Source: Leptidea sinapis
Taxonomy: Eukaryota; Arthropoda; Insecta; Lepidoptera; Pieridae
Reading direction: 5' to 3'
Assembly (NCBI RefSeq): GCF_905404315.1
Contig: NC_066273.1
Location: 8,866,001-8,930,000 of the forward strand
DNA length: 64,000 nt
Shown: piece by piece, positions 44,701-59,700 of the stretch
How the letters are laid out: every line of letters starts with the position of its first letter
Numbering within the stretch: the stretch's first letter is position 1
The notes under the pieces: model-generated
Told to the model about the DNA's origin: nothing
The model's input: only the letters and a program-made list of their open reading frames with translations
Database searches by the model: none
Position numbers and translations under genes: made by a program

Positions 44701-47700
44701 GCAACACACGAAAGAAATAATTACAATGTCATTCTTAGATTAAGGCATGGTCTCCGCTGCGCTCAAGGTAGATACTGCATGCATATACGCAAAGTGCGGC
44801 AAAATTTACTTCTAATGTGTGATATAATTGAAACTAAAAATAATACTACAAGAAATAGGAAAGATACTGGTATCACATATAATCAGTAAGTATTTTGTAT
44901 TTTATTAATTTCAATGTAAAATAGTGCGAAATGTATATAACAAAAGTTGAAAGATGCCATTGAGTGTCAATATTCCACGCACACAAGCATCTAATAGTTG
45001 CCGCGATAAAGAAGCTATTGTTCTTAGGTATTTAGTTGTCGCGCAGCGGAGACCATTTCTTAATCTAAGATGTCATTTTATTTTTTGTACTTTCCAAACA
45101 ATTTTTTGTTTCTGTTATAGCAGCTATAAATGTTACACTTAAGTCAGGTTTTCTTGATGTAATATGACAATTTGAAACACTTAATTCATTTGTATTTAAT
45201 ACCGTAGATCAGCTTGTAATGCCGGATGAAGAGAATTATCTACTTAATGAAGCTAACAGTGTAACAAATGTGCAGGTAAAAAAATTCAATTTACTATATT
45301 AACTATTAAAATGTGTATTGTAGTAATCTAAGGTCTCAGAAACTTATTTCTACAACCCTATGTACGTGTTGAGGGATAAAACTTTATTATGCTTAACACT
45401 AATACGTCTGGTTTGTAACATTTCAATGATAGCTTTTGGCAATGTAAATATACTATATTAATGTATTTTTTTTAATTAAATTGAATCATTTGTTACCATT
45501 ATCACTGATTACCAAATAAAATATTCAAATGCATTTATTGATTCATTTCAAGCATCTTCCAAACTCTAAACAAGTACGCCAGCAATTTAATCAGTCCAAT
45601 TGCAGCGGTACTAATTACGATCATAATCTACTCTATGGCTGTCCGGTTAAATGAAACTATAAAAAGTTATTAATAGTTGATAAAGTCTGAGATTTTCTAC
45701 AACATGCATATATTATCTTGTTAGGAGTGTGTCACTGATCATTGCCAGCACGACAATGAACCACCGTCCACACATATTTAAATATTTTTATTCAAAATAG
45801 GATGTGACATCACTTATTGAAAGTCAAAAACTCCCAACGATTCCAAAAAGAATGCCTCAGACCTGAGAAGAATGGGCGCAACAAAAAGAGCGGGCTTTTT
45901 TACATCAAAAAATATGTTTACAAAGTAATATTGTGCAATTAAACTTATTATTTAATAGCCTGAGGGCGGTCGCTTTATTCCCAATCTGTGGTATCATTAA
46001 GAAAGTCATATAGCAACCTTTACCACACAAACGTTTTTTAACAATTCTTTTGAATATCTTAATACAATATTGGTTTGTGAATCTCTCAAGATTCGTGGTG
46101 GAAACAGTGTGAACTTGAGTGGCCACATTGATGCCAGATCAAATAACATTTATTTACTAAATATTACAGCTGGCAGACTGTGGGGTCCAGGAACCACAAA
46201 TCCTCAGTAATATAGATGTTCCGACCGCGACGCCCGTCAATGTGGATAATAACTGTACACAGGTGAGTATAGATATATTATACAGGCTGGCCGAGATTTT
46301 TATGTCCAGAGCTAAAATTTGAAAGCCTCATGGCGATGAGTATTCGAATAACCTCTATGTATGCTCTACGATTTTGCGTAGTTTAGGAGATTGTAATTTT
46401 TCCCCTTTTATCCGCTTTTTTCACCTAATTGTGGTTTAGGACTTTTTTCTAATTTTTTTGAACACTTTTAGTTAATTTTATTGTTGATAATTATTAACTA
46501 GAGTTGCAATAACAAAATAAGAAACTATGAATAGTTTAGACAATGCGGAACTAGTTTAGAATTGAGTCGTAAGTTCAAGATAACTGCTCCAGCTAAATTC
46601 ATGAAAATAGGTATGGAAAAAGGTATATATCTTCCTCCATAGGTAATACTCCCTATAACGGGGTGGAGTGGCTCCTCGTTATAGGTGAATTCTCGTATAA
46701 TGCGTTTTAATGACCTTAAAATAATAATTAATAACAGTTCGTAACAAGTAGATCCGATTGTTTGCCTAGTTTTACTATTTTATTAAGGTTTTTAATACAC
46801 AAAGAACAATGGCGAAGTTTCATACTACAAAATGTTTGAAATTGAATGGTAGCGTCTCAAGAACTGACCTGTACTAATTAATTCTCTATAATTTTCTGAA
46901 TCTATTGATACTATACATTTTTAATTTAGAACCGGGATAGTGGAGAAATAAATGATTATTTTGTTTGTTTTAGGTTAGGTTTTTCTTTTTATTATTTAAG
47001 CGTTCTAACTATAATATACTTATCTATTATATTCCAACAACAACATCACTGAATAACACTTTTTACATTCCAAAAATCTTTAAGGATAGGAACCAGTTAC
47101 CATAGGCAAATAGCTATTATTAATTAATACCTACTTACTAAACTGTCTACAGTCAACAACTCAAGAGTATCATATTAAGATAAAATGGAAACTTGTTACT
47201 TGATGCAATGGTAATAAGAGTTTATTTGCAACAAACCAGAGTTGGTTGTCCATAGCTTTATAAGTAATTTTATAAGAGGGAAGTCAAATGCGCAATCCAT
47301 AGTCGTAGGTACTTCTAAAGTGTACCTAACCTACGCCCAATTTTAAGGCTCGGGTCGACTTTTAAATTAAGTACCTTCATCCATTTTTGTAATCTTAAAA
47401 AACTGGTAAAATAAGTACCTAGTTTTCTAATTTCTTTTTCTCAATCCAAGATCTTATTTTGTAGAAGTAGGTAGCACTAAATTAAACAAGCAAAATATTT
47501 TATTTTGTTTAATTGTTTATTGTTATATAAACAGCGTACGTTAGGGCATATCATAGTCCGGTAATGGAGAGCAGAAGAAGTTCAAAATGAGTTTCAGAGT
47601 TTAAAACGAGAGAAAGATATTATTCAAGTCCAAAACCAAGCCGGGTAAAATAGAAACTACTTATTAAAATAAACAAAGCACAAAACAACTGCGGTAACTA

Positions 47701-50700
47701 TAATTGATAGGTATTATTAGTATTAGGTAGATCATAGGTGACAGGTATAGAAACTCATTGATCATTCGCTCATCGCTGTCAGTCATATTGACAGATAGCT
47801 TTCCTTGATGTAACCTAAAATGGATGTGATTTCATAGTTGTGACAGCATATAATGTGAAAATGAAAATATTTTATTTATTTCCCCGGTTCCTTTTGCAAT
47901 ACAATTTTATCTAACAAGTCAATTTATCTACGAAGTTTTTTTTTGTAACTATCCTAACCTTAGACGGTTATTCCTATAGTCAGGTAAAATTTCGCCATTG
48001 TTCTTTAATAAAATAATTTAATTTTGTTATAACACAATTGACACACTTGCAAAGTTACGTGAAGCTAATTTTTATGCTGTACAAGTCATTATAAATTTCA
48101 CAGTACAGAAATATGTATGTGAGAAATGGCGTTAAGGCCTTATAAGGGCAGTTTACTGTATATATGCATATATGTATAGTTTAAACATATACATATTTTA
48201 ACTTTTTGCATTGAACTTTCAGCTTACTATAACCTCCGCACAGTATCAGCAATTAGAACAAAGAGGATGGGTGCTTTTTGAAAATAATCACAAAATATAT
48301 TTACTCGATAATAATATGAGGCTTCGAGATGTTACAGACAATCAGGGTATGATTTAATATTTAACTTACTATGACTAAGATTGCGAATACTAAAATAACT
48401 GTGACTGATAGATAATTTATACGTCTAGATAGAGTCTGTTGCTGTTAGGGATATTAGTTTAGTGTGCGTGACAAGCTACGTCTTACAATCGTGATTTGTA
48501 TGACTCTTTGTGTTAGTGTGCGTGAATTGCTCGAAATAGAGGTTAGTTCTAAACGACCTTTTTCCACGTTTTCACAGCTTTCGTAGTCTATCTAGACGTA
48601 TAAATGATCTGTTGCGATTTATAGATGGACTGACAAACAGACAGCAAAACTATACCTAAGCTTTTCGTAATTTCTGTTATGCTCATAACATAAATACATA
48701 TATTTACATATAGATACATCAAAAATAATTACCTACATTTTTGCCATTATTGTGAAATGAAGCTTTAAGGGCTATATTTCACCGTATTTCCGTAAGCTAC
48801 CAAACTAGACACACCAGAGTCGCCACTTACTTATTGTTTCTGATCTGCTGCAAACCACTTTATTTGGTATGGTGTGGTATTGGAACCTTTATATCCCTCC
48901 TTTTTTAATTTCTTTTATTGTTTCAGAAATAATACAGAAACTCAGAGCAGTACCTGCTAATGAAACTCCTAATGGTTACACACAATCCACAATCAGGTCT
49001 GTTATTTATAGTATATTTACATTGACATTCAATTTGTAACCTTTATTTATGCCTATAATATATGTTCGTAGTTATAAAGTAAAATGTCAGTAATTATGTA
49101 AGATAAGTCTTAATTTTTTAATTACTATTAGGAAGGCAATATTGATTCATGAATACAGGTACGCTTCCCTATAACGCGGTAGAGTGGTTCCGCGTTATAA
49201 GAAAACACGTAATAGAGAGATTTGCGTCTATATGACCTTGAAATTCGTAATAATAATAATTAACCACAATTCGTAACAAGTATTTCCAAATGGTTGCCTA
49301 GTTTTACTATTTTATTAAGGTTTTTAATACATATAAAAAAAATGTAATAACACATTTGACACGCAACGTGCAAAGGTACGCGAAGTGAAGAATGTATGAA
49401 CTATACACATCATTATAAATTTCACAGTACATGAAATATGTATGTGGGAAATCTCCCTTATGTATGGGAGATTTAAAATCGCGTAATATGAAACGGCGCT
49501 ACAAGGAAGCCGTGTTATAAGGACATAACGAAATTTGGCATTGATATGTCCTAATTTTAAAATTAAATGAAAGGTTTTATATTTTGTAATATGATATAGT
49601 TAAGTATACATTTTGATTTTGAAATTGATCCCTTTAACCCGGATCACTCCACCGCTTACTGCTTACCTATATATTGAATTAATAGTTAAACGTAATAACT
49701 CTATATAACGAATATCTGGTTCAGTGACTTTATGCAAACTGGGGATGAGACAGTACAGTACAACTGCAGCATTCAAAGAGATCTTGTTTCCGAAGAGATC
49801 GCTGAACACATCAATCCACAAAATTTAGAAATGCAGCCATATGCAGCCGGTAGGTATCTACTGTTTTATTTTCGCTTTTTTTAATCGAACATTATCATTG
49901 AAGTCCTCTTTGAATAATTAAGTCAAAGCACATATAAATTTTAGTTTATTAGTACATAATAAAAGCAGTGTTTTATATACTGGTCTGAACCGAGAGTGTT
50001 ATCATCAGGGAAATTTTTCGACCCTTATGGTTATGGTTGCTACAATTTTTAGTAAATTTTCAAATAATTGACCAAATATGTTTATCAAAAATTTTAATTT
50101 AATATTTTCTTCTTTGTCTTCTCAAGAAATATAAAAATGTGGGGTTCATTTGAAATGTGAAAGATGATTTTACCATTGAGAGGCATCCTTCGCTTTTACA
50201 GTGGGAGGCATTCTGAACACAGGATGCCGGCTAGATTATGGGTACCACAACGGCGCCTATTTCTACCGTGAAGCAGTAGTGTGTACGCATTACTGTTTCG
50301 GTCTGAAGGGCGCCGTAGCTAGTGAAATGGGCAAATGAGATTTAACATCTTAAGTCTCAAGATGACGAGCACAATTGTAATGCCGCTTAGAATTATTATG
50401 TTATTCAAGAATCCCGAGCCACACTGCATTGTTATGGGCAGGGCGTATCAATTACCATCAGCTGAACGTTACATAAAAAAAATATGAAATGATACTTGTT
50501 CCAGTTGCACGTTCTACAGAAGATGAAACTGATGAGATTATTGAGGAGAAGGTTCCAGATCTTATGCCCGCTGAAAGTGATTTTCTGGAGACAACGATCA
50601 ACGAACTGTCCGAGAAATATGAGAAGAGCGACCCAAGAATTAATAGTAGTACTATTAAAATTAAAACCAAATTTGCTTTGAAAGGTAACTTAAATATTTA

Positions 50701-53700
50701 AACCAGTGGAAGGCTCCTTTGCACAGGATGCCGGCTATATATTGGGTACCTCAACGGCGCCTATTTCTGACGTAAAGCAGTTATGTGTAAACATTATTCT
50801 GTTTCGGTCTGAAGGGCGCCGTAGCTCGTGAAATTACTGGGCAAATTAAGACTTAACATCTTATGTCTCAAGGTGACGAGCGCTCAGAATTTTTGTGTTT
50901 TAAAGAATTCTGAGCGGCACTGCATTGTACCTGTCTCGTCCCTTATTGTCATAAAAAAGTAGCTCTAAAGAGGCATAATGCCAGAATTTGAATGTAGTTG
51001 AAAATACATGAGGCTAAATCGATAGATATTGATGTCGGCACCCCACCACTGATGATGTCCCCTACCCACTGTTTATTTAAATCAATGTGCGTATGTTGCT
51101 TTTGTGTTTCCCGTGGACTGTATTAATAATATGGACTTAAAAAATCTGACAGTCTTCAGATTAGCCCAACATGTAATCCTTTGACAATCACACAGATTTT
51201 CTGGCGTTAAGGCACACTGAAGCTTTTGAAGTTTTCTATATATATATTTTCAGATATTCCACCAGAGATTGTACTAGGTATGACAATGAATGGAAAGAAA
51301 TTAGTGGCAAGAATCGCGAAGCCAGAAAAGCCAGTTGTGGAAAAGAAGAAAAAACCTAAATCAGATAAAAAACTAAGAAATATTAATCACAAAGAGTGTG
51401 AGTTGCTTGACATACTATATATAACCGACTTCAAAAAAGGAGTAGATTCTCAATTCGACGGTATTTTTTCATATTTGCTTACCTTAGAACTTTCGACTAG
51501 GTGAAATATTTTCATGATTCTTTTTTATTGGAAAGCTGGTGCCTCCCGTGTGATGCCATGTCAATTGGTCCAGTTCTGACAATGGCATCCAGAGAAAACG
51601 ATATACATCTTAAATTTGCATTTAGTATGTGCGCGATAAATGGACGAATAACTCGATATCACGACAACCAATTTCGATGATTCATTTTTTTATTGGGAAG
51701 GATATACTTCGAGGGAAGTTTGATGAGAGTTTGGTTATGTTCTGATTATGGTATCCTTGACAAAGTAAAGGAACTCTTCAATTCTTAGGAGCAAATTAAC
51801 GATACTAGGCCGAACCTTTTATATACTATCTGGATATTTGAGTCACCTACCGCAACCTCGTTATCCTCTAGTAAGTCTTGTAGTCGAATATGATGATCAA
51901 TCGTGTCATCTGCGGCCGATTTTTTTCTATAATTAAATTGCAATGTGCTTACGTTCGTTGCTGCATTGCAACATGACGCAAGCGCTTAAATAGATAGAAC
52001 CTATTTATGCGCTCTTTGCACGTCTCCTTTGAAATTTCCTCCATTGAGATAGGCGTTTATCCCTGACTTCGTTTGTTTCATTTTAACGGCGCTGTCTCAT
52101 ATGAGCAGCACGTTTAATAGGTCTTCAAATATCCAGACAAATTAGTTTGTGTACTTCAGATTCACTAAAAAAAGTGAAACAAGGTTATCAAAAAAAAATC
52201 CGTCAAATTACGACTATATAATGTTGCTTCAATTATTGTTATTAATTGCTGGATACGATGACAGCTAAGGTATGATGTCGCCCGAGCATCGTGAATAGGC
52301 GAGAGACGAGAGCGGGGCCGCGGCGTGAGAACACTGATTCCAAAAATAACAATAATTGTAACTAAATAATATTGTTGTAATAATTCGATTGACTTTTAGT
52401 TTGCTTAATATTTTATTTTACTAAGAAGAACTCTAAAAATAAGTTGATTATTAAGATGTAGAAGAATGCGCAATTATTTTTTTACTTTTTAGTACATACT
52501 ATATTGATTTGTTATAGTTTTTTTGAAGTCGGTTGATTTTCGTAAAATTTGTTTCGTTAAGTTAAAGTCAAGAGAAATAAATTATGGTAATTTATTAAAA
52601 AATAAGTTATCTTGTACTAACGGAACGTTTTGCGACATTGATATCAACATTCGTTTGACATAAAAGTCATTTTTTTAAGGATGTTCCAACATCATCAAAC
52701 TATCTATACCTAGTCAGTAATTCAGTACGAATACACAATAAGATTCAATAAGATTATTATCGCTTAAGGTAAAAGTATCTTTAAAAGATTCGATAACTTC
52801 TTGAAAAAAGAATGAATCGTAAATCCTCAATTATTAGCTGCTGGCCAACCTTCCACATTTAAATTATATTATCTTTTAGCAGACAGTAACTAGGCATAGA
52901 CATAAATTATTGATTGAACAATAGATAAAAATAATAAATAAATAGTTTTAGGTTATATTTTACTGTTAGGTATATCTTTTTTCTCCCACTTTAGACTTAC
53001 GATTTGATTTTTTCTTAATTTTTGTTACGTTCTACAATTACTAAGTTTCCATGATGTACGCCACTTCTCTCAGTGGGTCCCAAAATACATGCATTCTCGA
53101 CATCCACCTTTAAGACTGGGCACATCTCTCGTTTTGACAGACAAGTCAAGGCTTCTATTTATTATAATATCATTATAAATAGCAGATATTTGTAGATCCA
53201 CAGGTGACTGCATTCAACCCGAAGATAGAGAGTTTAATTCAGCAAGCAATAAAGGGACAGATGATAACGTTTTCTGAAGAAGATGCTGTAAAAGAGACCG
53301 ACAGTGTGATACAACAATTGTTGAGAGTACCAGCCTTCAAACCGGCAGTACTTGAACGAAATCTCATTATAACCAAGGTGAGTTTTAATAGATCTGGTTT
53401 GGTTAATTTAGAATATCTTATTTAACGATCTAAGAATTATTGTATATTCACATATAACGGACGACGTCGAGAGAAAGTATACTACGAAATTTTTTATTTT
53501 TAATGAAAGTAAAGGACGAAACGAGCAGGACGTTCAGCTGATGGTAATTAATACGCCATGCCCATTACAATGCAGTGCTAATCAGGATTCTTGAAAAATC
53601 CAGAAATTCTGAGCGGCACTACAATTGCGCTCGTCACCTTGAGACATAAGATGTAAAGATTCATTGGCCCAGTAATTTAGTTCACTAGGTTCGGCGCTCT

Positions 53701-56700
53701 TAAGACCGAATCACAATAATGCTTACACATTACTGCTTTACGGCAGAATTAGGCGCCGCCGGCATCCTGTGCAAAAGAACCTCCCACTGGTAAATAATAA
53801 TACTTAATGGTAATAATAATAATACTTAAATTTTATTTATCCCACAAAAACTTATTATATCATACAAATACTGCATTATTATTGAAGATGTCAATCTCAT
53901 AGAAAAGTAAGCAAAAATTATATACTACTAATAAATAGCACATCTAGTGCATCCCGGATTTGAATCCCGGTAGGTGCAAACGTATATCTTTATGGATGAG
54001 GTGGTCACCTGATGTTAAGTGATCACAGCCGCCCACATGTTCTTGCAATACCAGAGGAATCACAAGAGCGTTGCATGCCTTTTTAAAAAAAAAATCAAAA
54101 TTCCTTGACGGTGGTTCCGGGTCGATACGAATACCTAATACGGGTACCTTCAAATTTAAGTGTCAATATTATTATTATTATTACTAATCTCGGACATGAA
54201 CTTCTATGGACGATGTTTAGATGTTTTTACCACGATGACTGCGGTGAGTACCTTCAAAAGACATCATGTACTTGAAAGGCCGTTATCGCTGGTGTGTGTG
54301 GGAGCGGCGGTAGTCACTCACCGCCAGGAGGCCCGTACTTTCGTTTGTCCTCTACTATCATCTACACCTGGTAGTAGTCTTGTTCGTCGCCATCCAGCTC
54401 TTCAGACCGCGGATCAGCGAGCGAATTTTAATATGAAAATTATTCATTTAATGTTTGGTAACCTAATTATTTTTACCAAATAATGACATTTTTAAATTAT
54501 TTTTAGATATTTATGTAATATGTATTATAAATCAAAATAAGTTTATAATTCAACTACATAGAAAGATGTTGATAACCTCTGAATTGTCATATCGACAGTG
54601 GCATTTCTTTGTTTACATTTTTGATCTCGAATTACATTTCTGATTATAGACTCACAATCACACACATACCATAGCACAAGTCTGATAATATTTTAATATG
54701 TAATATTATCTATATAAGTATACAAACTTCCACACTACTACGAAGAAAATAACTCAAATGTTTTATGTATCCGCATAATACATCGCACGTTTTAGGTCGT
54801 AATCGAAGACAATGATGATGGAGTAAAAGAATGTGAACCAGTGATATTACCAGGACGGGTTGTGAAGGGAAAGGAAGATACCTGGGTCTTTCAGTATATA
54901 TCGGATATGTTGCAGAAGATTAATAAGGGTAAGTTTATACGGAGAAGGCTTGCAGTTCATCATGCCCTTCTTTGTGGTATGTCATTAACGAGTTGGCCAA
55001 CTTATCTGAAGTCCTGTCCAAGAACTTTGAATTTTACTGGTAACTTAATACTTCCATAAGTAACGTACTACTTCCATCAGAATTAACGAACAGCCAATGT
55101 AAATTTCAACTCCTAATTCACCCTCTCAAGGGTAAATTCACCGAACATTTATTTCGAACCAGAAGCAGGTATTTAAACCAGAATGCCTTTGAAAATGACG
55201 TGTATTTTTTATTATTAACCGTCAGCTCTTGGGATACTTAGAGGAGCACCAGATGTTCAGCGTAGCCAGTACGGTTTCCGTCAGGGTCGCCCAGTTGGTG
55301 ATCTTTGTAAAAAAGAGTAGGTAGATATAGAGTAGTAGATATTTGTAAGTTCAATACTTACGAAACCACTCTTTTCTGAGTGATTTCCTGAACAGCGAAC
55401 AGGTAAGTTGGTACGATTTGTATAGGTCGCTTTCGATTAATGGAACATGTGAAACAAGTTATAAATTGTTTTTCTTAGTTCTTCCTTACAATCATTATCT
55501 CTCAACTACTTCATAATTTAATAAAAACAAACTTAAAAGCTGTTTAGCTTTAAATACTTGGAGTGCAGTGTTTTTACAATAATTTTTACCCCGCAATTTC
55601 AAATTAAACTTAAACAGATTCCTTTAAAGAAAGCTAATTCTCTATAGAAGATGTCTTACCCTATGCCGTCCGAAGTTCGACCGTTGCCTTTGAAAAGCGC
55701 CGCCACCAAAGAGTAAAGCCGGCACAGTGCAAGGCATGTGTATTACACTGCGCGGCAAAATGGTGACGCCACTTTTTGATGTTCAGATATTCAAGTTCAT
55801 TGAATCATTCCCAATTCTACAGTACGTTAAAATTTGCTCAAAATGATAAGTCTCCTCTTTGACAAAATTAATGCACGGTTTTTGTTCATTTTTTGATATC
55901 ATCGTAATGCGCTTACAAGTATGTTACTACATTTATTTCGTATAATATGCTAAATCCATACTAAGTATGTAAAAGTTGTAAAATGCTGGAATAATAATTA
56001 CGTTTAAAGTAATGGTAAATTTTATAAATTAGACTTTATATCTTTTATTTCTACCAGTTTGTTTACTTTAATCGCCTGTTATTTACGCTTGCAGTTTGCT
56101 TGATGAGCGCGACTAGCGAACTAACAAATATTCAATTTGCTCTGACTAATAGCGTCGCTTTTCTATGAAATTATTGCACTTTCTAAAAATTAATTCTTCC
56201 TCAAAATAAAATAAGTTGATTTAATTATTAAGTATTTGATTCATAACCACAGACCCTACTTGCAGATGAGATAAATAAGAAACACAAGGGAGGAAGCAAC
56301 GACATAAACTTTTTACAAATACACGTGCAGGAAGTTACAGTTGATAATGAGGTGGCGAGGGCGTCCATCAGCCTCCACAAGAGAAGTACGTATGGCTTCA
56401 ATTTATTAAAAATATATATCAGGTGTTTTAGGTAGCAATATTAGGTATTATTTGGGAGCACAACTTTTAAAGTAACAAAAGGCATTTATTTTCTCAAAAT
56501 ATATAATTTTTGATGTCATTTCTAATATTCTAGATGCTACTGCCGCTTCGGAAACAAATGGCGCTCTGAGAGAGAAGAAGCGGCTCAAGAAAATCGCCCA
56601 GCATTCATTTTTTGCGCTCTTTTTAATGAAATATACAATATAGGACTGTCATTGCTATTGCTATAAAATAATCATAATCTAGTCCCAGGCTGTCCGATCA

Positions 56701-59700
56701 CTTAGATATTCAGCTGTGGAGTAGTAGGATTTACGACAGAGCCATTTTTAATAAAACATTTAAATTTATTTATGGACTAGCTGACCCGGCAAACGTTGTT
56801 TTGCCATATAATTTATTTTTAGAGTTAGACCGTTTCTTGGACATTGCAACATTACTTTATTTTCTAAAATAAACGTAGCCTAAGTTACTCCTTATAACAT
56901 CAGCTACCTGCCAATAAAAGTCCGTCAAGCCAGCCATTTCCGAGTTTAGCCGGAACAAACAGACAGACAAAAATTGTTTTAATGGTGTATGTATATATAT
57001 TCATATACATGTAGAAAAAAAAAGTTGTTTCAATATTACAAACAGACACTCCAATTTTATTTATATGTATTAATAATGCCTGAACAATGGCTGGGACTTT
57101 ATTAATAAAGTGTATACATTAACCCTTAAAGCTATTATGTATCTTATGAAGCCTACTAGAATTAGTTAGAAGCAATCTCTTAATTCTAGTGTTATAATAG
57201 TGAAAATCACTAATAAGAGCAAAAAGGTGACGATTTATGTAAACGTATATAAAATTTTCATAAATTACTGTACTGACAATGAACTGTCATAATATTTATT
57301 TCTTTAAATATTTCTTTGAGAGACCATAACCAAGCTATAATATTAACTTATAAAAAAGAAGGAATTAAATCTAAAACTCCATATTATCTTATGACCCTCC
57401 CGCTTCCATTTTAGTTTCCTTGTATGTTATGTCGTTAAGTTATGTTTGTTTTCGAATGATTCTAGTCTTACTTGTCTTTTAACTTGACGTTGAGTACTTT
57501 GTGAGAACAACTAGGATATATCAACTATTTTGTCGATCGTAATTCTCCCTAAAAGAAATTTTATGTTGGGTAATTATAACCGATATAAGTATTCTTTATG
57601 TCCACAAATAAATAATTTTTCAGGTCCACGTTTCAAATTAATATGATAATTACCTTACCTATATACCATTCTTACACGCATTTACATCCTACATAATATC
57701 ATGGTGGTTTACAGTTATTCTTCTGAAGCCAAAGAATATTGCACAAAAAGTAAAAGTTAAAGAAGAGACCCAATCAGCGCCTAAAATGCAGCGGAAGTAT
57801 GCGTGTGGCGCATGCGTACAATCGTTCGACACTGAATACAGACTACGAGTACATCAACAGGTACGTTATAGGTGTACACTGTAGATACACATATGGGCTG
57901 TAGTTTAGTGTAGGCTTTGTATTATATATGTCTACATAGATCCTTTAACTTTATACTAGGTAGGTACAGTTTTATGTAATGAAGTCAACCCTAATGTCGT
58001 CAGAAGAGGTAAGCGTGACGCGATAGAAAGAGAGGCAACATCTATGTGAATAAAAATGTAAATTCGTAGCGTTGTGCGATCTGAATTAAACCTTATTGTA
58101 TGACCGCAAGAGTCCCTATTTCTTTAATTGATTTTGGAGGAGTGAGACTTCCGTACTAATACTATTATATATTCTTTTTTTTAACTCAGACAGTTAGCCC
58201 TGGCTAATTGTAATTATTTTAAAGTATGTGATTATTAGCGGGTAGAAATATCATCCTTAAAAATTTCAAATATTGCTCCATGTATTATATGAGAGCTTAA
58301 TTGAATTATTGTGTCTCATTGAAAAATGGATCTGCGTCTGAAACATTTTCTTGCGATGATTTTTTATGATTTCAAATGTGCCCATAAACCAGGCCATTTA
58401 ATCGACTTCAAATGGCGTTTATGGATGAAAGTCTTTGATGAAAGCAAACATCTATGAATGAATGAATTTAAGCGCGGTCGTCTGTCTGCGGTCGACAGTT
58501 TTTCTCTACGACTTCTGGTATAGGATACAGTCCCAGTAAAAAAAACTTTATGTACTATATGTATGTATAAATAGGTTACATGTGTGCAACACTTTTTTAA
58601 TAGAAGAGTACGACAGTGGAGCATACATATGGGTTTACTATATGTTATATTATGTTTCAGGTACATTGTAAGGAACGAAACGACGTGCGGCCCCTGAGCG
58701 CCGAACAAGACGTCTCTTATAAAATGATTAAAGTCGGCACGAGGAGACAGTACGTGTGCACCATGTGTGATGTGAGTGATCTTAATGACCCATCAAATAC
58801 ACAATACCACCGGACATTTATTATATCTCAATATATATTCATTCAGAGCTCCCAGATTTCTTCTTTTTTTCCGACATCTCCAACAAATTTTGTTAATATA
58901 TACAAAAAGTTAAAAAACACATTTTATACCTTCCTCGAGAATCACGGTATCCATTGGTGAAAACAGCGTGAAGATAGGTGCAGTAGTTTCGGAGCTTATC
59001 GCGAACAGACAGACAGATAGAAGGGGCAGAGGACTCTGTTTTTTAATATGTAGTGATATTATTACACTTGAGTATTACTTACCTGTACAGAACCTCTTCA
59101 GTATCATTGATGGTGGTCGCTGCAGTCACAAACTACCTACTCTTTTGACTTATATGCAGAAAGTTCTATGATGCGGATGGCTTGAATGAAGAAGTTTTAC
59201 TTGAGTTTGACACTTGAATATTAGTTCAATAGTGATCAAACCGAGGTTGCTAGTATATCATTTCAATAAATTAATTGTAATTTAACTACACAATAAAATA
59301 GAATAAAATATATTTATGAGTCCTAAGGGCTAAGGGAGCCCTTAAACAGGTTACCAACGAAATTCATTTCATAATACTCTGGCGCTTTATCCGAGAGTGA
59401 ATTATTATTAGCTACGGGAATGGTATAGTTTGGTAAAGGGGCTTATGTTTCCGCAATTTAATCACTTGTATGGGTCCATTTTGCGTGCAGTATTGGCCAG
59501 TTACTCCAACCAGCCCAGCTCCTTCCAGAAGTTCAGAACATTCCTGGGGTGTTCGCTGACTTCCTGGAGCGACCTCGTATTAGTTAAGGTTTGTCCGTTG
59601 GTTGGCCACCCCCGCACATTCCAGGATAACGTGAGTGACCGTTTCGTTCTCGGCTAGACAGCCTCTACACTTAGGACTGTCCGTTACGCCAATTGTGAAA

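Noticed and set aside
53204..53377. Exon 10 of gene C starting after CACAG at 53203
   Set aside because: That acceptor would put the exon out of frame with exon 9; the TAG acceptor at 53195 keeps it.
58364..58708. 114-residue minus-strand frame
   Set aside because: Antisense to exon 14 of gene C; no motif.
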